Positions 1 to 8,673 of a stretch of 64,000 nt of DNA are shown in pieces (position 1 is the first letter of the stretch; the number at the start of each line of letters is the position of its first letter). The notes beneath the pieces are model-generated. The model saw only the letters and a program-made list of their open reading frames with translations. It searched no databases and was not told where the DNA came from. The DNA lies in contig NZ_JAQGNT010000043.1 of NCBI RefSeq assembly GCF_028291725.1, forward strand, positions 62,001-126,000, given 5' to 3'. A program made the translations under genes and the position numbers. This DNA comes from Hydrocarboniphaga sp. Lineage in GTDB: Bacteria > Pseudomonadota > Gammaproteobacteria > Nevskiales > Nevskiaceae.

Positions 1-28
1 CTGTCGGCGCGCTCGTCGCAACACTCAT
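1..28 (-). CDS. 5' end of an unidentified gene cut by the window edge
   Basis: Only the first nine codons are inside the window, reading MSVATSAPT on the minus strand. The start is supported by a strong Shine-Dalgarno sequence, GGAGGAGA, seven bases before the ATG. It begins 27 bases after the stop of the DUF35 gene and in the same direction, so it is probably the next gene of that operon. Nothing can be said about its product. Confidence 0.5.
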
Positions 29-55
29 CGGATTCTCCTCCGCATGGTCGCTCGC

Positions 56-496
56 CTAGTCGGCGAGCCGGAACACCGGCAGCAGCCAGCCGTCCTGGAT
101 CGGGTTCCACTCCACCTGCACACGCTGGCCGATCGCCACAGTGGCAGGGTCCACGCCGACCAGGTTCGAGACCAGCCGTGTTCCCGGCGCGCCGTCGAGA
201 TCGACGACGATCGGCACGTAGACGAAATCCGCCACGTCCGGGTACGGCGAGCGCGTGCAGACGACATAGCTGTAGATCGTCGCGGTGCCCGGCAGCGTCG
301 GCCACTGCAGCTGCTTGCTCTGGCACTTGGGGCAGAACGGCGTCGGCGGCATGCGGAACGCGCCGCAGCTACCGCACTGGCAGGCGGTGAGCCGGCGCTC
401 GCGGGCGGCCTGCCAGAACGGCTCGGTCGCCGGATTGGTGCTGATGGCGATGTGATCGCCGGGTACGGCGATGGAAAGCGTCACGCTCATCGTCAT
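56..496 (-). CDS. DUF35 / OB-fold zinc-ribbon protein, partner of the adjacent thiolase-like protein
   Basis: 146 residues. A rubredoxin-like zinc ribbon lies at residues about 39-58, with the pairs Cys41/Cys44 and Cys55/Cys58, followed by an OB-fold with a GxRV-type strand near the C-terminus. This is the usual DUF35 (ChsH2 C-terminal-like) layout. DUF35 proteins bind thiolase-like enzymes and are needed for their activity, as in the Ltp2-ChsH2 steroid side-chain aldolase. The start MTMSV is chosen because its ATG overlaps the stop of the upstream thiolase-like gene in an ATGA, which implies translational coupling. A start two codons later (MSV) is also possible. The family call is firm; the aldolase role is inferred from the pairing. 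Confidence 0.9.
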   Translation of the reverse strand: MTMSVTLSIAVPGDHIAISTNPATEPFWQAARERRLTACQCGSCGAFRMPPTPFCPKCQSKQLQWPTLPGTATIYSYVVCTRSPYPDVADFVYVPIVVDLDGAPGTRLVSNLVGVDPATVAIGQRVQVEWNPIQDGWLLPVFRLAD

Positions 497-1683
497 TTCC
501 TCAGCACGAGGCCGGATACCGGCAGCGACGCCGGGCCGCCGGTGACCAGCGCGAGTTCCGCGTCGGGCACCTGGTTGATCGCGACGCCGCGCAACTGCTC
601 GACCGCTTCGCGGATATGCGTCATGCCGATGATGTAGGCCTCCGACAACTGCCCTCCGTGCGGGTTCACCGGGATACTGCCGCCGTCGAATCGGATCGCG
701 CCGCTTTCGACAAAGGCGCCGCCTTCGCCTCGCGCGCAGAAACCGTAGTCTTCGAGCTGCATCAGCACCAGCGGGCTGAAGTGGTCGTAGAGCAGCGCCA
801 CATCCATGTCGGCGGCGCTCAGCCCGGTCTTGGCCCACAGGCGATCGGCGATGGATTTGTTGCCTGCCGACGCGAAATACTCGTCCGGCATGCCCATCCA
901 TGCGAAAGCACGGCCCCATTGCGCGCGACCGCCGTGCACGGCGCCATGGATATAGACCGGCTTCTGCTTGAGATCGAGAGCGCGATCGGAAGTGGTGGTA
1001 ATCACCGCGACGGCGCCGTCGGTTTCCAGGCAAAAATCCAGGCGGCACAGCGGATCGGCAAGCATCGGCGCGGCGAAGTATTCATCGAGCGTCAGCGGCG
1101 TACGGCGCATCGCGCCGGGACGGTTGAGCGTGTTCTGCCGGCTCGACATCACGATCTCGGCGAAGGCTTCGCGCCGCGTGCCGTAAAGATGCATATGGCG
1201 GCGCGCGAGCACCGACATCAGATGGCCAGGCCCGACCAGACCCGACGGTTGCAGGAAGGAGTTCTCCGGGTCCGGCGCCAAGGCGCCGAACACCGTGCCG
1301 AGCCGCTGCTTGGCCTGCTGCAGCGCCATGACCGTGACCACGTACGTGGCGTCACCGGCGATCAGCGCGGCTGCGGCCAGGCCCATCGACCCGGCCGATC
1401 CGCCGCCACCGCTGGTCAGCGTCGCGGTGAACGTCACCTCGGGGATGCCGAGCATCTCCATCAGGCTGGCGGTGTCCATCTTGTCGACATAACCGGCCAT
1501 GGCACTCGCGTAATACGCGAAGCCGTCGATCTGCTGCACCTTGATGCCAGCGTCGTCGCAGGCCGCGAGGATCGCGTCGCCGATCATCTCGTTGGTGGTG
1601 CGCGGCCAGGATTGGCCCCGCGGGTAATACGGCGTGGCGCCGACACCCACGATTGCCGCCTTGTCGCGGTGTTCCCAGACCAT
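493..1683 (-). CDS. Thiolase-like protein (SCP-x/Ltp2-type), probable aldolase rather than thiolase
   Basis: 396 residues with a thiolase fold. The position of the nucleophilic cysteine is a glycine/serine stretch (about residues 91-99), so normal thiolytic chemistry is unlikely. Tyr299 in LLYDHFSP and Tyr350 in NPHGGQLSEAY match in context and spacing the two active-site tyrosines described for the retro-aldolase Ltp2 (Tyr294 and Tyr344 in the Thermomonospora enzyme). It is followed with an ATGA overlap by a DUF35 protein, the known partner type. The expected reaction is retro-aldol cleavage of a beta-hydroxyacyl-CoA with a branched (tertiary) carbon. Annotation pipelines would call it acetyl-CoA acetyltransferase. 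The substrate is not known. Confidence 0.85.
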   Translation of the reverse strand: MVWEHRDKAAIVGVGATPYYPRGQSWPRTTNEMIGDAILAACDDAGIKVQQIDGFAYYASAMAGYVDKMDTASLMEMLGIPEVTFTATLTSGGGGSAGSMGLAAAALIAGDATYVVTVMALQQAKQRLGTVFGALAPDPENSFLQPSGLVGPGHLMSVLARRHMHLYGTRREAFAEIVMSSRQNTLNRPGAMRRTPLTLDEYFAAPMLADPLCRLDFCLETDGAVAVITTTSDRALDLKQKPVYIHGAVHGGRAQWGRAFAWMGMPDEYFASAGNKSIADRLWAKTGLSAADMDVALLYDHFSPLVLMQLEDYGFCARGEGGAFVESGAIRFDGGSIPVNPHGGQLSEAYIIGMTHIREAVEQLRGVAINQVPDAELALVTGGPASLPVSGLVLRK

Positions 1684-1976
1684 CGCTCTCGTTCCTCATC
1701 GCAGTAGGCCCCGTCGTCGATCGGGTCCGACGGCCGAGCCGATATCACCGATTCTCTAAACAGGTATTTCTTTTAATGTTAGAAGCCGGCGACCGATGGG
1801 TCAACCGAAAGTCGATGCAGAAATGCAACATTGAGTCGATTCCGGGCGAGTCGATTCCGGGGTTTTCGCCCCCGATGGTTGCCGATCAATCGATCAATCC
1901 AAGCGGGGACGACGATTCATCGCGGGCCATGCGAGCACCCTCCGCCCGCAGACCGACATCGAATCCGTTACCTGAA
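1684..1976. other. Intergenic region with a 15-bp tandem repeat
   Basis: No gene is supported in these 293 bases between two minus-strand genes. They must hold the promoter of the thiolase-like gene; an AT-rich stretch is visible around 1760-1785. A direct tandem repeat, GAGTCGATTCCGGG(C/G), occupies 1833-1862 in two abutting copies that differ only in the last base. Confidence 0.5.
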
Positions 1977-2321
1977 TCAGGGGAAACGGGAGGCACTGGA
2001 GAACAGACCACCGCACCGGCTGCCCGCGACTGACGCAAGCACACCGCCATCGTCAGCCGCCTGGCCGGCGGCATAGGCAACGCCCAGCGCGCTCGTCGAC
2101 AGGACCAAGATCAGGGCCGCGCGGCGCGGCGAATAGTCGAACCAGCGCAGCCAGGGGCGTGGCGCAGGCCGCGGCGAGAGCTGCCCTGCGCGCCAGTCGG
2201 CCGCGTCGACCGTGACGGCGATAGCGGCCGCGCTCCGTTCGCCGAACAGCCAGCGGCGAGCCGCCATTACACCGAAGTAAATCTGGCCAAAAAGGAAAGC
2301 CGCTATTGCGCAACAGGCCAT
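1977..2321 (-). CDS. Small hypothetical membrane protein
   Basis: 114 residues, family not recognised. There is an N-terminal hydrophobic stretch (about residues 1-20, with the segment AAFLFGQIYFGVMAA) and a second one at about residues 69-85 (AALILVLSTSALGVAYAAG), separated by a basic, proline-rich linker. That would give a two-pass inner-membrane protein. The evidence for expression is the ribosome binding site: GGAGGTGA stands five bases before the ATG at 2321, one of the best in the window. Downstream lies the thiolase-like gene, 293 bases away. Confidence 0.55.
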   Translation of the reverse strand: MACCAIAAFLFGQIYFGVMAARRWLFGERSAAAIAVTVDAADWRAGQLSPRPAPRPWLRWFDYSPRRAALILVLSTSALGVAYAAGQAADDGGVLASVAGSRCGGLFSSASRFP

Positions 2322-2381
2322 CGTTCACCTCCGTCCTCACTCCTGATTCCAGTTCAGCTTGCCAGCAACGACGTTAAGGGC

Positions 2382-4742
2382 TCATCGTCCCGTCCACTGC
2401 GGCTTGCGCTTCTGCGTGAACGCGACGACGCCCTCCATCATGTCCTCGCTGGTCGTGAGCCGGTCGACTACCGCACTGCGTGCTCGGGCGCCATCGATCT
2501 GCGAGGCATGACGGTCGGCTTCGGCGAGCGCCTGCAGCGTGCATTGCACCGCAACCGGTGAGGCTTCGAGTATCTCCGCAGCGAGTTCGCGTGCAGCGTC
2601 CAAGGCCTTTCCGGCATCGGCGACCCGGTTCACCAGCCCGTGACTGCGCGCTTCGTCGACGCCCATTCGCCGGCCGGTCAACAGCAGTTCGACCGCGATT
2701 TTGCGCGGGACGTTCCGAGGCAGGCGGACGATGCCGCCGGCACCGGCAAACAGCCCGACCTTGACCTCGGGCAACGCAAACTGCGCCTGAGTATCGGCCA
2801 CCAGCAGGTCGCAGGCCAGCGCGGTTTCAAAGCCGCCGCCCATGGCGTAACCGTTGACCGCGGCGATGACCGGCTTGTTGCGTTCGAGCCGGCTGGTAAG
2901 GCCGGCGAAGCCCTGCTTGGGTATGAAGCTGGGTTTGCCGCTGGCCTGCCAGCGCAGGTCGTTGCCGGTGCAGAACGCCTCGGTTCCTGCGCCGGTCAGG
3001 ATCGCAATCCAGAGTTCCGGATCAGCGAAAAAAGCGTCGAAGATTTCCTCGACTTCGAGATTGGCGGGCGGCGACAGCGCGTTGCGCACCTCCGGCCGGT
3101 TGATGGTGATTTCCAGGACACGGCCGCGACGTTCGACTTTGCAGAACTCGTAGTCGCCACGCAGCGTCCTGGGACGCGGCGGAAACAGCGCTGAAAGTCT
3201 CTGCTCGCTGAAGGCGAAGCGATTGCCGAAGGCGAAGCTGCGCACGGCGATGGGCTTGCCGAGCGCATCGGCGGCGAGCATCGCGCCGATGGTCTCGATG
3301 TCCTGATCGGCGCTCATCGCGAAGAACCGTTCGCCGCTGCCATCCATGCGGCCGATGACGATGGCATGCTTCGGCTCGCCCTTGTCGTAAACCAGTGTGT
3401 AGGTTTCGATGCGCGCTTGTCCGTCCGCCTGGAACAGCGTGGGCGGTGCGGCGGCGGCGTCCAGGGACGCCTGCAGCGCGCTCGAGTCGCATCGCTTCCA
3501 CGCAGCCGGTCGCGTCGAAAACACGCCGGCCGAGTACTTCGACATCAGGCCGCCGTTGGCACCGACGAGACCGAAGCTGCCGGGATCGGCGCGCAACTTC
3601 TCTACCATGCTGGCAGTGGCATGCATCGAGTAATTGTTGCCAGCCCCGCCGAAGTACGGCAGGCCACCGGTGACCGTCAGCCCCCGAGGGTCGTCGTGGG
3701 CGATACCGAGGCCGTCGGCGACGTTTGACACCGCGATCGGAAAGCAGCTGTAAAAGTCGAGATATCGAACCTGGCCGATGTCGACGTCGGCAGCGTCCAG
3801 TGCACTGCGGCAGGCGGCGACCGCCGCCGGACTGCGGCCCAGATCGGCACGTTCGATCAGGCTGCGCTCGCGCAGATCCGCATACCCATGTAGGTAAATC
3901 CATTGCGACTCGGGAATGCCGAGTTCGCGAGCGACGCCGACGCTGGTCATCAGCAGCGCCGCTGCCTGATTGACCTGATCGCGCGAAACCAGCAGCCGTG
4001 GATAGGGCTCCGAGATCATGCGGTTGCGCGCCGTCACCGACACCAGGTCCCCAGCCGAATGCGCCTCGGGCGCAGCGGCATACGGATTCTGCGCGGCGAT
4101 CGTCGTAAAGGGTGCGAACAGTTCGCCCATTTGCCGCGCGTACGCCTCCCGGCTCAACCCCAGCCGGCTGCGGCGCGCGTTCTCGCACAACGCATAGCCT
4201 TGGGCCGCAGCAGTCAGCCCGTGGCTGCGTTGGTAGTGGGTACTCAAGCCCTGCATGCCGTATCCGCGGTCCTCCAGCTGGCCCTCGACGTGCTCGGTCC
4301 AGTCAGGCTTTTCGTCGCGGCCGGCGAAATTGCGCACCGAGGAGATTGCCTCCGATCCCACCAGCAGCGCGACACGGATTTTGCCGCCGGCGATGGATTC
4401 GGCCACTTCACTCAGCAGATGTTGCGGCCCCTGCCCGCCGGTCACTTCAAGGATCGCGTGGTCCGGACGGGCGCCGATCCGCTGGGCGACAGACCGGGGG
4501 AAATTATTGGAGCGGCCCAGCGGCGCCTGCGCCATCGGAAACGAGATCTCGAACTGGCGGATGCCCGCCACCAGGTCGATCGAGGGGGCTAGCGCAGCCA
4601 GCGACAAGGCATCATCGCAGGCCCTGCGTGCCGCGGCGGCGGCCAATTCCACGGCCGACAATCCACGATAGCCCGCGTCTTCAAGACGCTCGACGACCTG
4701 CCCGACCCCAACCAGGATGGGAGTATTGAGTTCCATTGCCAT
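2382..4742 (-). CDS. Thiolase-like / enoyl-CoA hydratase fusion protein
   Basis: 786 residues. The first part (about 1-400) is a thiolase-like domain of the mycobacterial acetyl-CoA acetyltransferase type, followed by a small beta domain (about 420-500) and a complete crotonase domain (about 525-786, with the oxyanion-hole segment GYAMGGGFE and the acidic segment VGLFAGAGGIVRLP). In the thiolase half the nucleophile loop reads TGGQGPQ, without cysteine, and the C-terminal histidine region reads GGAGNNYSMHA. It is therefore probably not a thiolase. A hydratase joined to a thiolase-like lyase suggests hydration followed by C-C cleavage (inference). A paralogue with the same architecture lies at 15816-18164. 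Two in-frame ATGs (4742, 4736) are possible starts; neither has a strong Shine-Dalgarno. Confidence 0.85.
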   Translation of the reverse strand: MAMELNTPILVGVGQVVERLEDAGYRGLSAVELAAAAARRACDDALSLAALAPSIDLVAGIRQFEISFPMAQAPLGRSNNFPRSVAQRIGARPDHAILEVTGGQGPQHLLSEVAESIAGGKIRVALLVGSEAISSVRNFAGRDEKPDWTEHVEGQLEDRGYGMQGLSTHYQRSHGLTAAAQGYALCENARRSRLGLSREAYARQMGELFAPFTTIAAQNPYAAAPEAHSAGDLVSVTARNRMISEPYPRLLVSRDQVNQAAALLMTSVGVARELGIPESQWIYLHGYADLRERSLIERADLGRSPAAVAACRSALDAADVDIGQVRYLDFYSCFPIAVSNVADGLGIAHDDPRGLTVTGGLPYFGGAGNNYSMHATASMVEKLRADPGSFGLVGANGGLMSKYSAGVFSTRPAAWKRCDSSALQASLDAAAAPPTLFQADGQARIETYTLVYDKGEPKHAIVIGRMDGSGERFFAMSADQDIETIGAMLAADALGKPIAVRSFAFGNRFAFSEQRLSALFPPRPRTLRGDYEFCKVERRGRVLEITINRPEVRNALSPPANLEVEEIFDAFFADPELWIAILTGAGTEAFCTGNDLRWQASGKPSFIPKQGFAGLTSRLERNKPVIAAVNGYAMGGGFETALACDLLVADTQAQFALPEVKVGLFAGAGGIVRLPRNVPRKIAVELLLTGRRMGVDEARSHGLVNRVADAGKALDAARELAAEILEASPVAVQCTLQALAEADRHASQIDGARARSAVVDRLTTSEDMMEGVVAFTQKRKPQWTGR

Positions 4743-4959
4743 AGGAAGCTGGACACCTTAGCTTTCTCGACCACGTCGGGTCGAACGCATTTAAGATACC
4801 TCTATTATAACACTGGCCTGCAGTTCGCTGGTGTAGCAGGGCCGAGCAGGAAGCCAGGCTCTACGTCGCGGGTATCGAGCGTCCCCCAGCACCGGTTATC
4901 CGCAGTATGCCGCCGCTTTCGATCTTTCTGCCGTTCTGGGACTGTTGCTGCTCGTCCTG

Positions 4960-6864
4960 ATGGTCAGTTTTCAATCGGCAGCAACACTGATGTGCTCCTT
5001 GTGCCACGTGCAATGGGCGCTCGCTTACATCGCCGCATCGTTCGGCCTTATCCAGATTCTTGATCTTATCGGACAGCGCTTCGGCTGGCCCGTGGAGATC
5101 GTACGCGTTCTGATCATCGCAGTGGCCGTCGGCTTCTTCGTGACCCTGGTCCTGGCCTGGTATCACGGCGAGCGTGGCGCGCAGCGGATTACGACGACCG
5201 AGATGCTGATCCTCGCAGCGCTTTTGGCGGCCGGCGGTGTGCTGGCATGGCGTCTTGCGCTGCCAACCGCCACAAGCGTCGCGATAGCCAATTCCACGCG
5301 CGTGCCTGACGACAAGTCCATCGCGGTGCTCGCCTTCGCTGATCTGAGTCCGGGACACGACCAGGAGTATTTCTCGGACGGGCTGTCGGAGGAGCTGATC
5401 AACAGCCTCGGCCGCGCTGGCACATTCAAGGTTATGGGCCGCACTTCGTCGTTCCAGTTCAAGAACAGCAAGGACGACCCGCGAACCATCGGACAAAAGC
5501 TCGGTGTCGGCTACCTGGTCGACGGCAGCGTGCGCAAGGCCTCGGACCGCGTACGCATCGGCGTGGCGCTGGTGCGCGCCGACGACGGATCCAACCTGTG
5601 GTCCGACACCTACGACCGCGACCTGAAGGACATCTTCGCGGTGCAGACCGAGATAGCCATCGCGGTTACCGGGCAACTGCAACACTCGCTGGGAATGGCC
5701 ACGACGCAAACCCTGGTAGCCAAACCCGGTGACGGCCGGCCACCGAGCGGGAACATCGAGGCCTACCAGGCGCTGCTGCAGGGCAACTTCCACTCCCGGC
5801 GCGCGGACGCAGCCGACGAAGTCAAGGCCATGGAATTCTACGAACGCGCGATCGCGCTGGATCCACGCTACGCGCTCGCCCACGCTCAGCTCGCCATCTC
5901 CGGTCTCTGGTATGCGGGGACTTATTCCAACGACTCGGGCGTCGAACGCGAAGTCACCATGGCCCGAGTGCGTTTGGCGGTAGCCACGGCCATGGCACTC
6001 GAGCCCGACCTTGCCCGGGCCCATTTCGCCCTCGCCCAACTCCGGCGGATCGACCTTCAATTCGCGGACGCCGAAAGGGAGTTCGCGCGGGCCGCCGAGC
6101 TCGCGCCGAACGATGCGGGCGTGATCCGCCAGCTCGGCCTCATGCAGTCCGAACGCGGCAACATTGGTGGGGCGCTCGCCACGATCGACCGGGCGGTCGC
6201 GCTCGATCCCCTGTCACGCGACGCGCTGTTCTCGCGAGGCCTCTTGTTGGATCTGATCGGACGCTTCGACGAAGCCGAAGCTGCGCTTCGCAAGGCCATC
6301 GAGATCGAGCCCCAGGCGGCGGCGAACCATTCGCAGCTTGCCATCACCAAGATCCACCAGGGTGATACCTCCGCCGCGATCGCGGTCGCGCGGCAGGAAA
6401 CCGATCCGTTCTGGCGTCGTTGGGCGCTGGCGATGGCCCTGTTCGCACACGGTGATCGCAAGCAGGCGGACGCCGAACTCGAGGCATTGATCCGCGATAA
6501 CGGCGCGGACTCCCCTTTCCAGATCAGCGAAGTCTATGCGGCACGCAAGAGTCCAGACGACGCCTTCAGCTGGCTGGATCGCGCGCTAGCCGCCAAGGAC
6601 CCTGGCGTCAACCAGCTCTTCACATCGAGCCCGCTCGCTGCCTACCGCAACGATCCCCGTTACGCAGCGATCGCACGCAAGGCTGGCCTGGATCCGGCCA
6701 ACGCTCCGGCCCTGGAGCAAAAAAAACACGGCTCGGTGGCGCCAGCGCACGGTAAACGAAAGCGCCGTGGCCACCTCGATCCAAGCGGCGCTTCAAGGCC
6801 CAGCGTCGCCCGAATCATGTCGCTGCAAATTCGCCGGCATGAAGGCATTCGCTGTTGTTGCTGA
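4960..6864 (+). CDS. TolB-like / TPR-repeat inner-membrane protein
   Basis: About 634 residues. It has two or three N-terminal membrane helices (WALAYIAASFGLIQ, VLIIAVAVGFFVTLVLAW, MLILAALLAAGGVLAW), a FlgO/TolB-N-like domain beginning at KSIAVLAFADLSP, and then TPR repeats to the C-terminus. Such proteins are often labelled adenylate cyclase or TPR protein; the role is unknown, probably regulatory or sensory. The family normally starts with a short basic segment before VQWALAY. Here that segment is replaced by an unrelated hydrophobic, cysteine-containing stretch and no ribosome binding site is evident, so the 5' end looks altered. A TTG at 4945 or an ATG at 4990 could also be the start. An A8 run at 6719-6726 lies near the 3' end, after the family's usual C-terminus. 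Confidence 0.75.
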   Translation: MVSFQSAATLMCSLCHVQWALAYIAASFGLIQILDLIGQRFGWPVEIVRVLIIAVAVGFFVTLVLAWYHGERGAQRITTTEMLILAALLAAGGVLAWRLALPTATSVAIANSTRVPDDKSIAVLAFADLSPGHDQEYFSDGLSEELINSLGRAGTFKVMGRTSSFQFKNSKDDPRTIGQKLGVGYLVDGSVRKASDRVRIGVALVRADDGSNLWSDTYDRDLKDIFAVQTEIAIAVTGQLQHSLGMATTQTLVAKPGDGRPPSGNIEAYQALLQGNFHSRRADAADEVKAMEFYERAIALDPRYALAHAQLAISGLWYAGTYSNDSGVEREVTMARVRLAVATAMALEPDLARAHFALAQLRRIDLQFADAEREFARAAELAPNDAGVIRQLGLMQSERGNIGGALATIDRAVALDPLSRDALFSRGLLLDLIGRFDEAEAALRKAIEIEPQAAANHSQLAITKIHQGDTSAAIAVARQETDPFWRRWALAMALFAHGDRKQADAELEALIRDNGADSPFQISEVYAARKSPDDAFSWLDRALAAKDPGVNQLFTSSPLAAYRNDPRYAAIARKAGLDPANAPALEQKKHGSVAPAHGKRKRRGHLDPSGASRPSVARIMSLQIRRHEGIRCCC

Positions 6865-6966
6865 TCTCAACCGGCAGTAACAGTTCACAGTTTCCTCAGG
6901 CCGCGACTGCGAGTCGTATCACGGACGCAACTTGGTGCCGTTGGCCAAGCTTGGTGAATTAGAACA

Positions 6967-8505
6967 TCATCGCTTCTGTAAGTTGATGAAGCTGCCGGCG
7001 CGATCGAACTTTTCCGAGCTGATCGAAAACAGATCGAGCACCGTGTCGAAAACGTCCGGCTGTTGATATTCGGCGCGATCGGCGATCGAGATCGGCACCG
7101 ACGCCTTCACGATCAGAGGAACCCGTGCCTGCTCCTCCGGCAGCGGCACACCCGGGGGCATGCCGTGGAACATTACGCCGTTCTCCATCAAAGATTCGCC
7201 GTGGTCTGACAGATAGAGAAACACGAACGGGACTCCGGAGCCGTCAAGGACGTGAATGATCTCGCCCACGACATGATCGACGTAGAGGATTGTGTTGTCG
7301 TAGGAGTTGTATAGCTGATCCAGGGTGCATTTGTTTGCGACGTCGGCATCGTTGCAGGTGGGCTCAAATCGCTGGAACTCCGGCGGTATGCGGTCGCGAT
7401 AGATGGGTCCGTGGCTGCCGCCGCCCAGATGCAGGACCACGAACGAGTAGCCGGACCGGTACGCCTGCAGATTGGCACTCAGCAAAGGTATTACGTCTTC
7501 GTCGTAGCAGTGTCCGCCATGTCCACAGTGAGTCACCCGGGTTTCACCCACCGTGGCACAGTTGTCGTAGAGCGTGTAGTTGACGTAGCAGGCCGTCGGT
7601 ACGCCTGCCTTGGCAACGATTGCCGGCAGCGTGATGCGATTCATTCGCAAGATCTTCGGCAGCGCGTACAGGGTCGATGCAACGCTGGCGATGCCGTTGA
7701 GAGTGTGGAGCCCCTCAATCTCACGCAGCGTGGGTGTCGTGTCCTGCCGCTCGTACCCATAGATGCCGAAATTTTTCTGACGGGATGACTCTCCGATGGC
7801 CAGGACGACCACGAGATTGCCGGGCGACGTGACAGTGGCCGAGAACTCAGGTGGCCGGCGATGGAAACTCAGATAGGGCGCCAAGGCATGGGCTGCAGTA
7901 CCGATCGTCCCGGAGACCACGTTTACGGGCACCAGCAAATACACGATGTACTTGTTGGAGATAGTGCCCGCTCGCTGAATGCTGTTGCGGTTTAGGTAAA
8001 GGCAGGCGACCGCGACGGATATCGTGATCACAACGACCGCCAGCGATGCGAGCAGGTATCGACCGGAAGGCCGGAAGCCAATGTCCACGCGCAACAGAAG
8101 CAGCACGGGCACAAGCGCGAGGAACAACGCATACGGAATCATCTGCAGAGATATCAGCTGCCCGACCTCGGTGGGATCGGTGTGCAAGACGTTTTGAATC
8201 ATCGAGCCGTCGACGGCCACGTTGTACTTGGAGATGAAATAGGTGGCCGCGGCGCTTGCGACCGTCAACAGGATGGCCAGCGGCTTGATCGTCCAGCGGT
8301 GAGCCAGTAGCGTGAAGAATGCGGTGAACAGACATAGTCCGGCGAGCAGATACGCTGACAACGACAGGTAGTCCAGGCCATCCTTTCCTGGGAACCATTT
8401 CGCCAGTTTCTCGAAGTTGATCGCGTTGCAGACGATGTATAGCGATGCTGGATATGCGATACAGAATGCGGTGTGGGATATACGGAACTTGCGATAAACG
8501 CTCAT
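6967..8505 (-). CDS. Phosphoethanolamine transferase, EptA-like (sulfatase fold)
   Basis: 512 residues. Five N-terminal membrane helices (residues about 10-200) precede a periplasmic sulfatase-fold domain. Zinc and nucleophile motifs are present: Glu239 in the GES segment, Thr278 in VASTLYALP at the position of the phosphorylated threonine of EptA enzymes, and the C-terminal SDHGES. Paired cysteines in the catalytic domain fit the disulfides of the family. EptA enzymes move phosphoethanolamine from phosphatidylethanolamine to lipid A, giving resistance to cationic peptides. The gene stands alone; the 168-base gap to the divergent PHP gene should hold both promoters. The exact acceptor cannot be read from the sequence. 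Confidence 0.9.
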   Translation of the reverse strand: MSVYRKFRISHTAFCIAYPASLYIVCNAINFEKLAKWFPGKDGLDYLSLSAYLLAGLCLFTAFFTLLAHRWTIKPLAILLTVASAAATYFISKYNVAVDGSMIQNVLHTDPTEVGQLISLQMIPYALFLALVPVLLLLRVDIGFRPSGRYLLASLAVVVITISVAVACLYLNRNSIQRAGTISNKYIVYLLVPVNVVSGTIGTAAHALAPYLSFHRRPPEFSATVTSPGNLVVVLAIGESSRQKNFGIYGYERQDTTPTLREIEGLHTLNGIASVASTLYALPKILRMNRITLPAIVAKAGVPTACYVNYTLYDNCATVGETRVTHCGHGGHCYDEDVIPLLSANLQAYRSGYSFVVLHLGGGSHGPIYRDRIPPEFQRFEPTCNDADVANKCTLDQLYNSYDNTILYVDHVVGEIIHVLDGSGVPFVFLYLSDHGESLMENGVMFHGMPPGVPLPEEQARVPLIVKASVPISIADRAEYQQPDVFDTVLDLFSISSEKFDRAGSFINLQKR

Positions 8506-8673
8506 AGTTGTTGTCGTATCTCGCTGTCCAACGTCGACCGGGCGGTTCAGTTAGTCAAAAGGCATGCGAATCATGACATGCCATCTGCCGAAATGTGGAA
8601 GCCGGCAGGCAGTACACAGTCGCATTGCCGTTTGGCCTCAACCTAACGAAATGCTAACCAAACGCCTTACATA
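8506..8673. promoter_or_regulatory. Divergent promoter region
   Basis: 168 bases between the divergent EptA-like and PHP-domain genes. It contains an AT-richer stretch at about 8640-8672 before the PHP gene start. No specific operator was recognised. Confidence 0.35.

Noticed and set aside
4861-6060. 399-codon minus-strand frame opposite the TolB/TPR gene
   Set aside because: No recognisable motif; the plus-strand frame contains clear TolB and TPR features.
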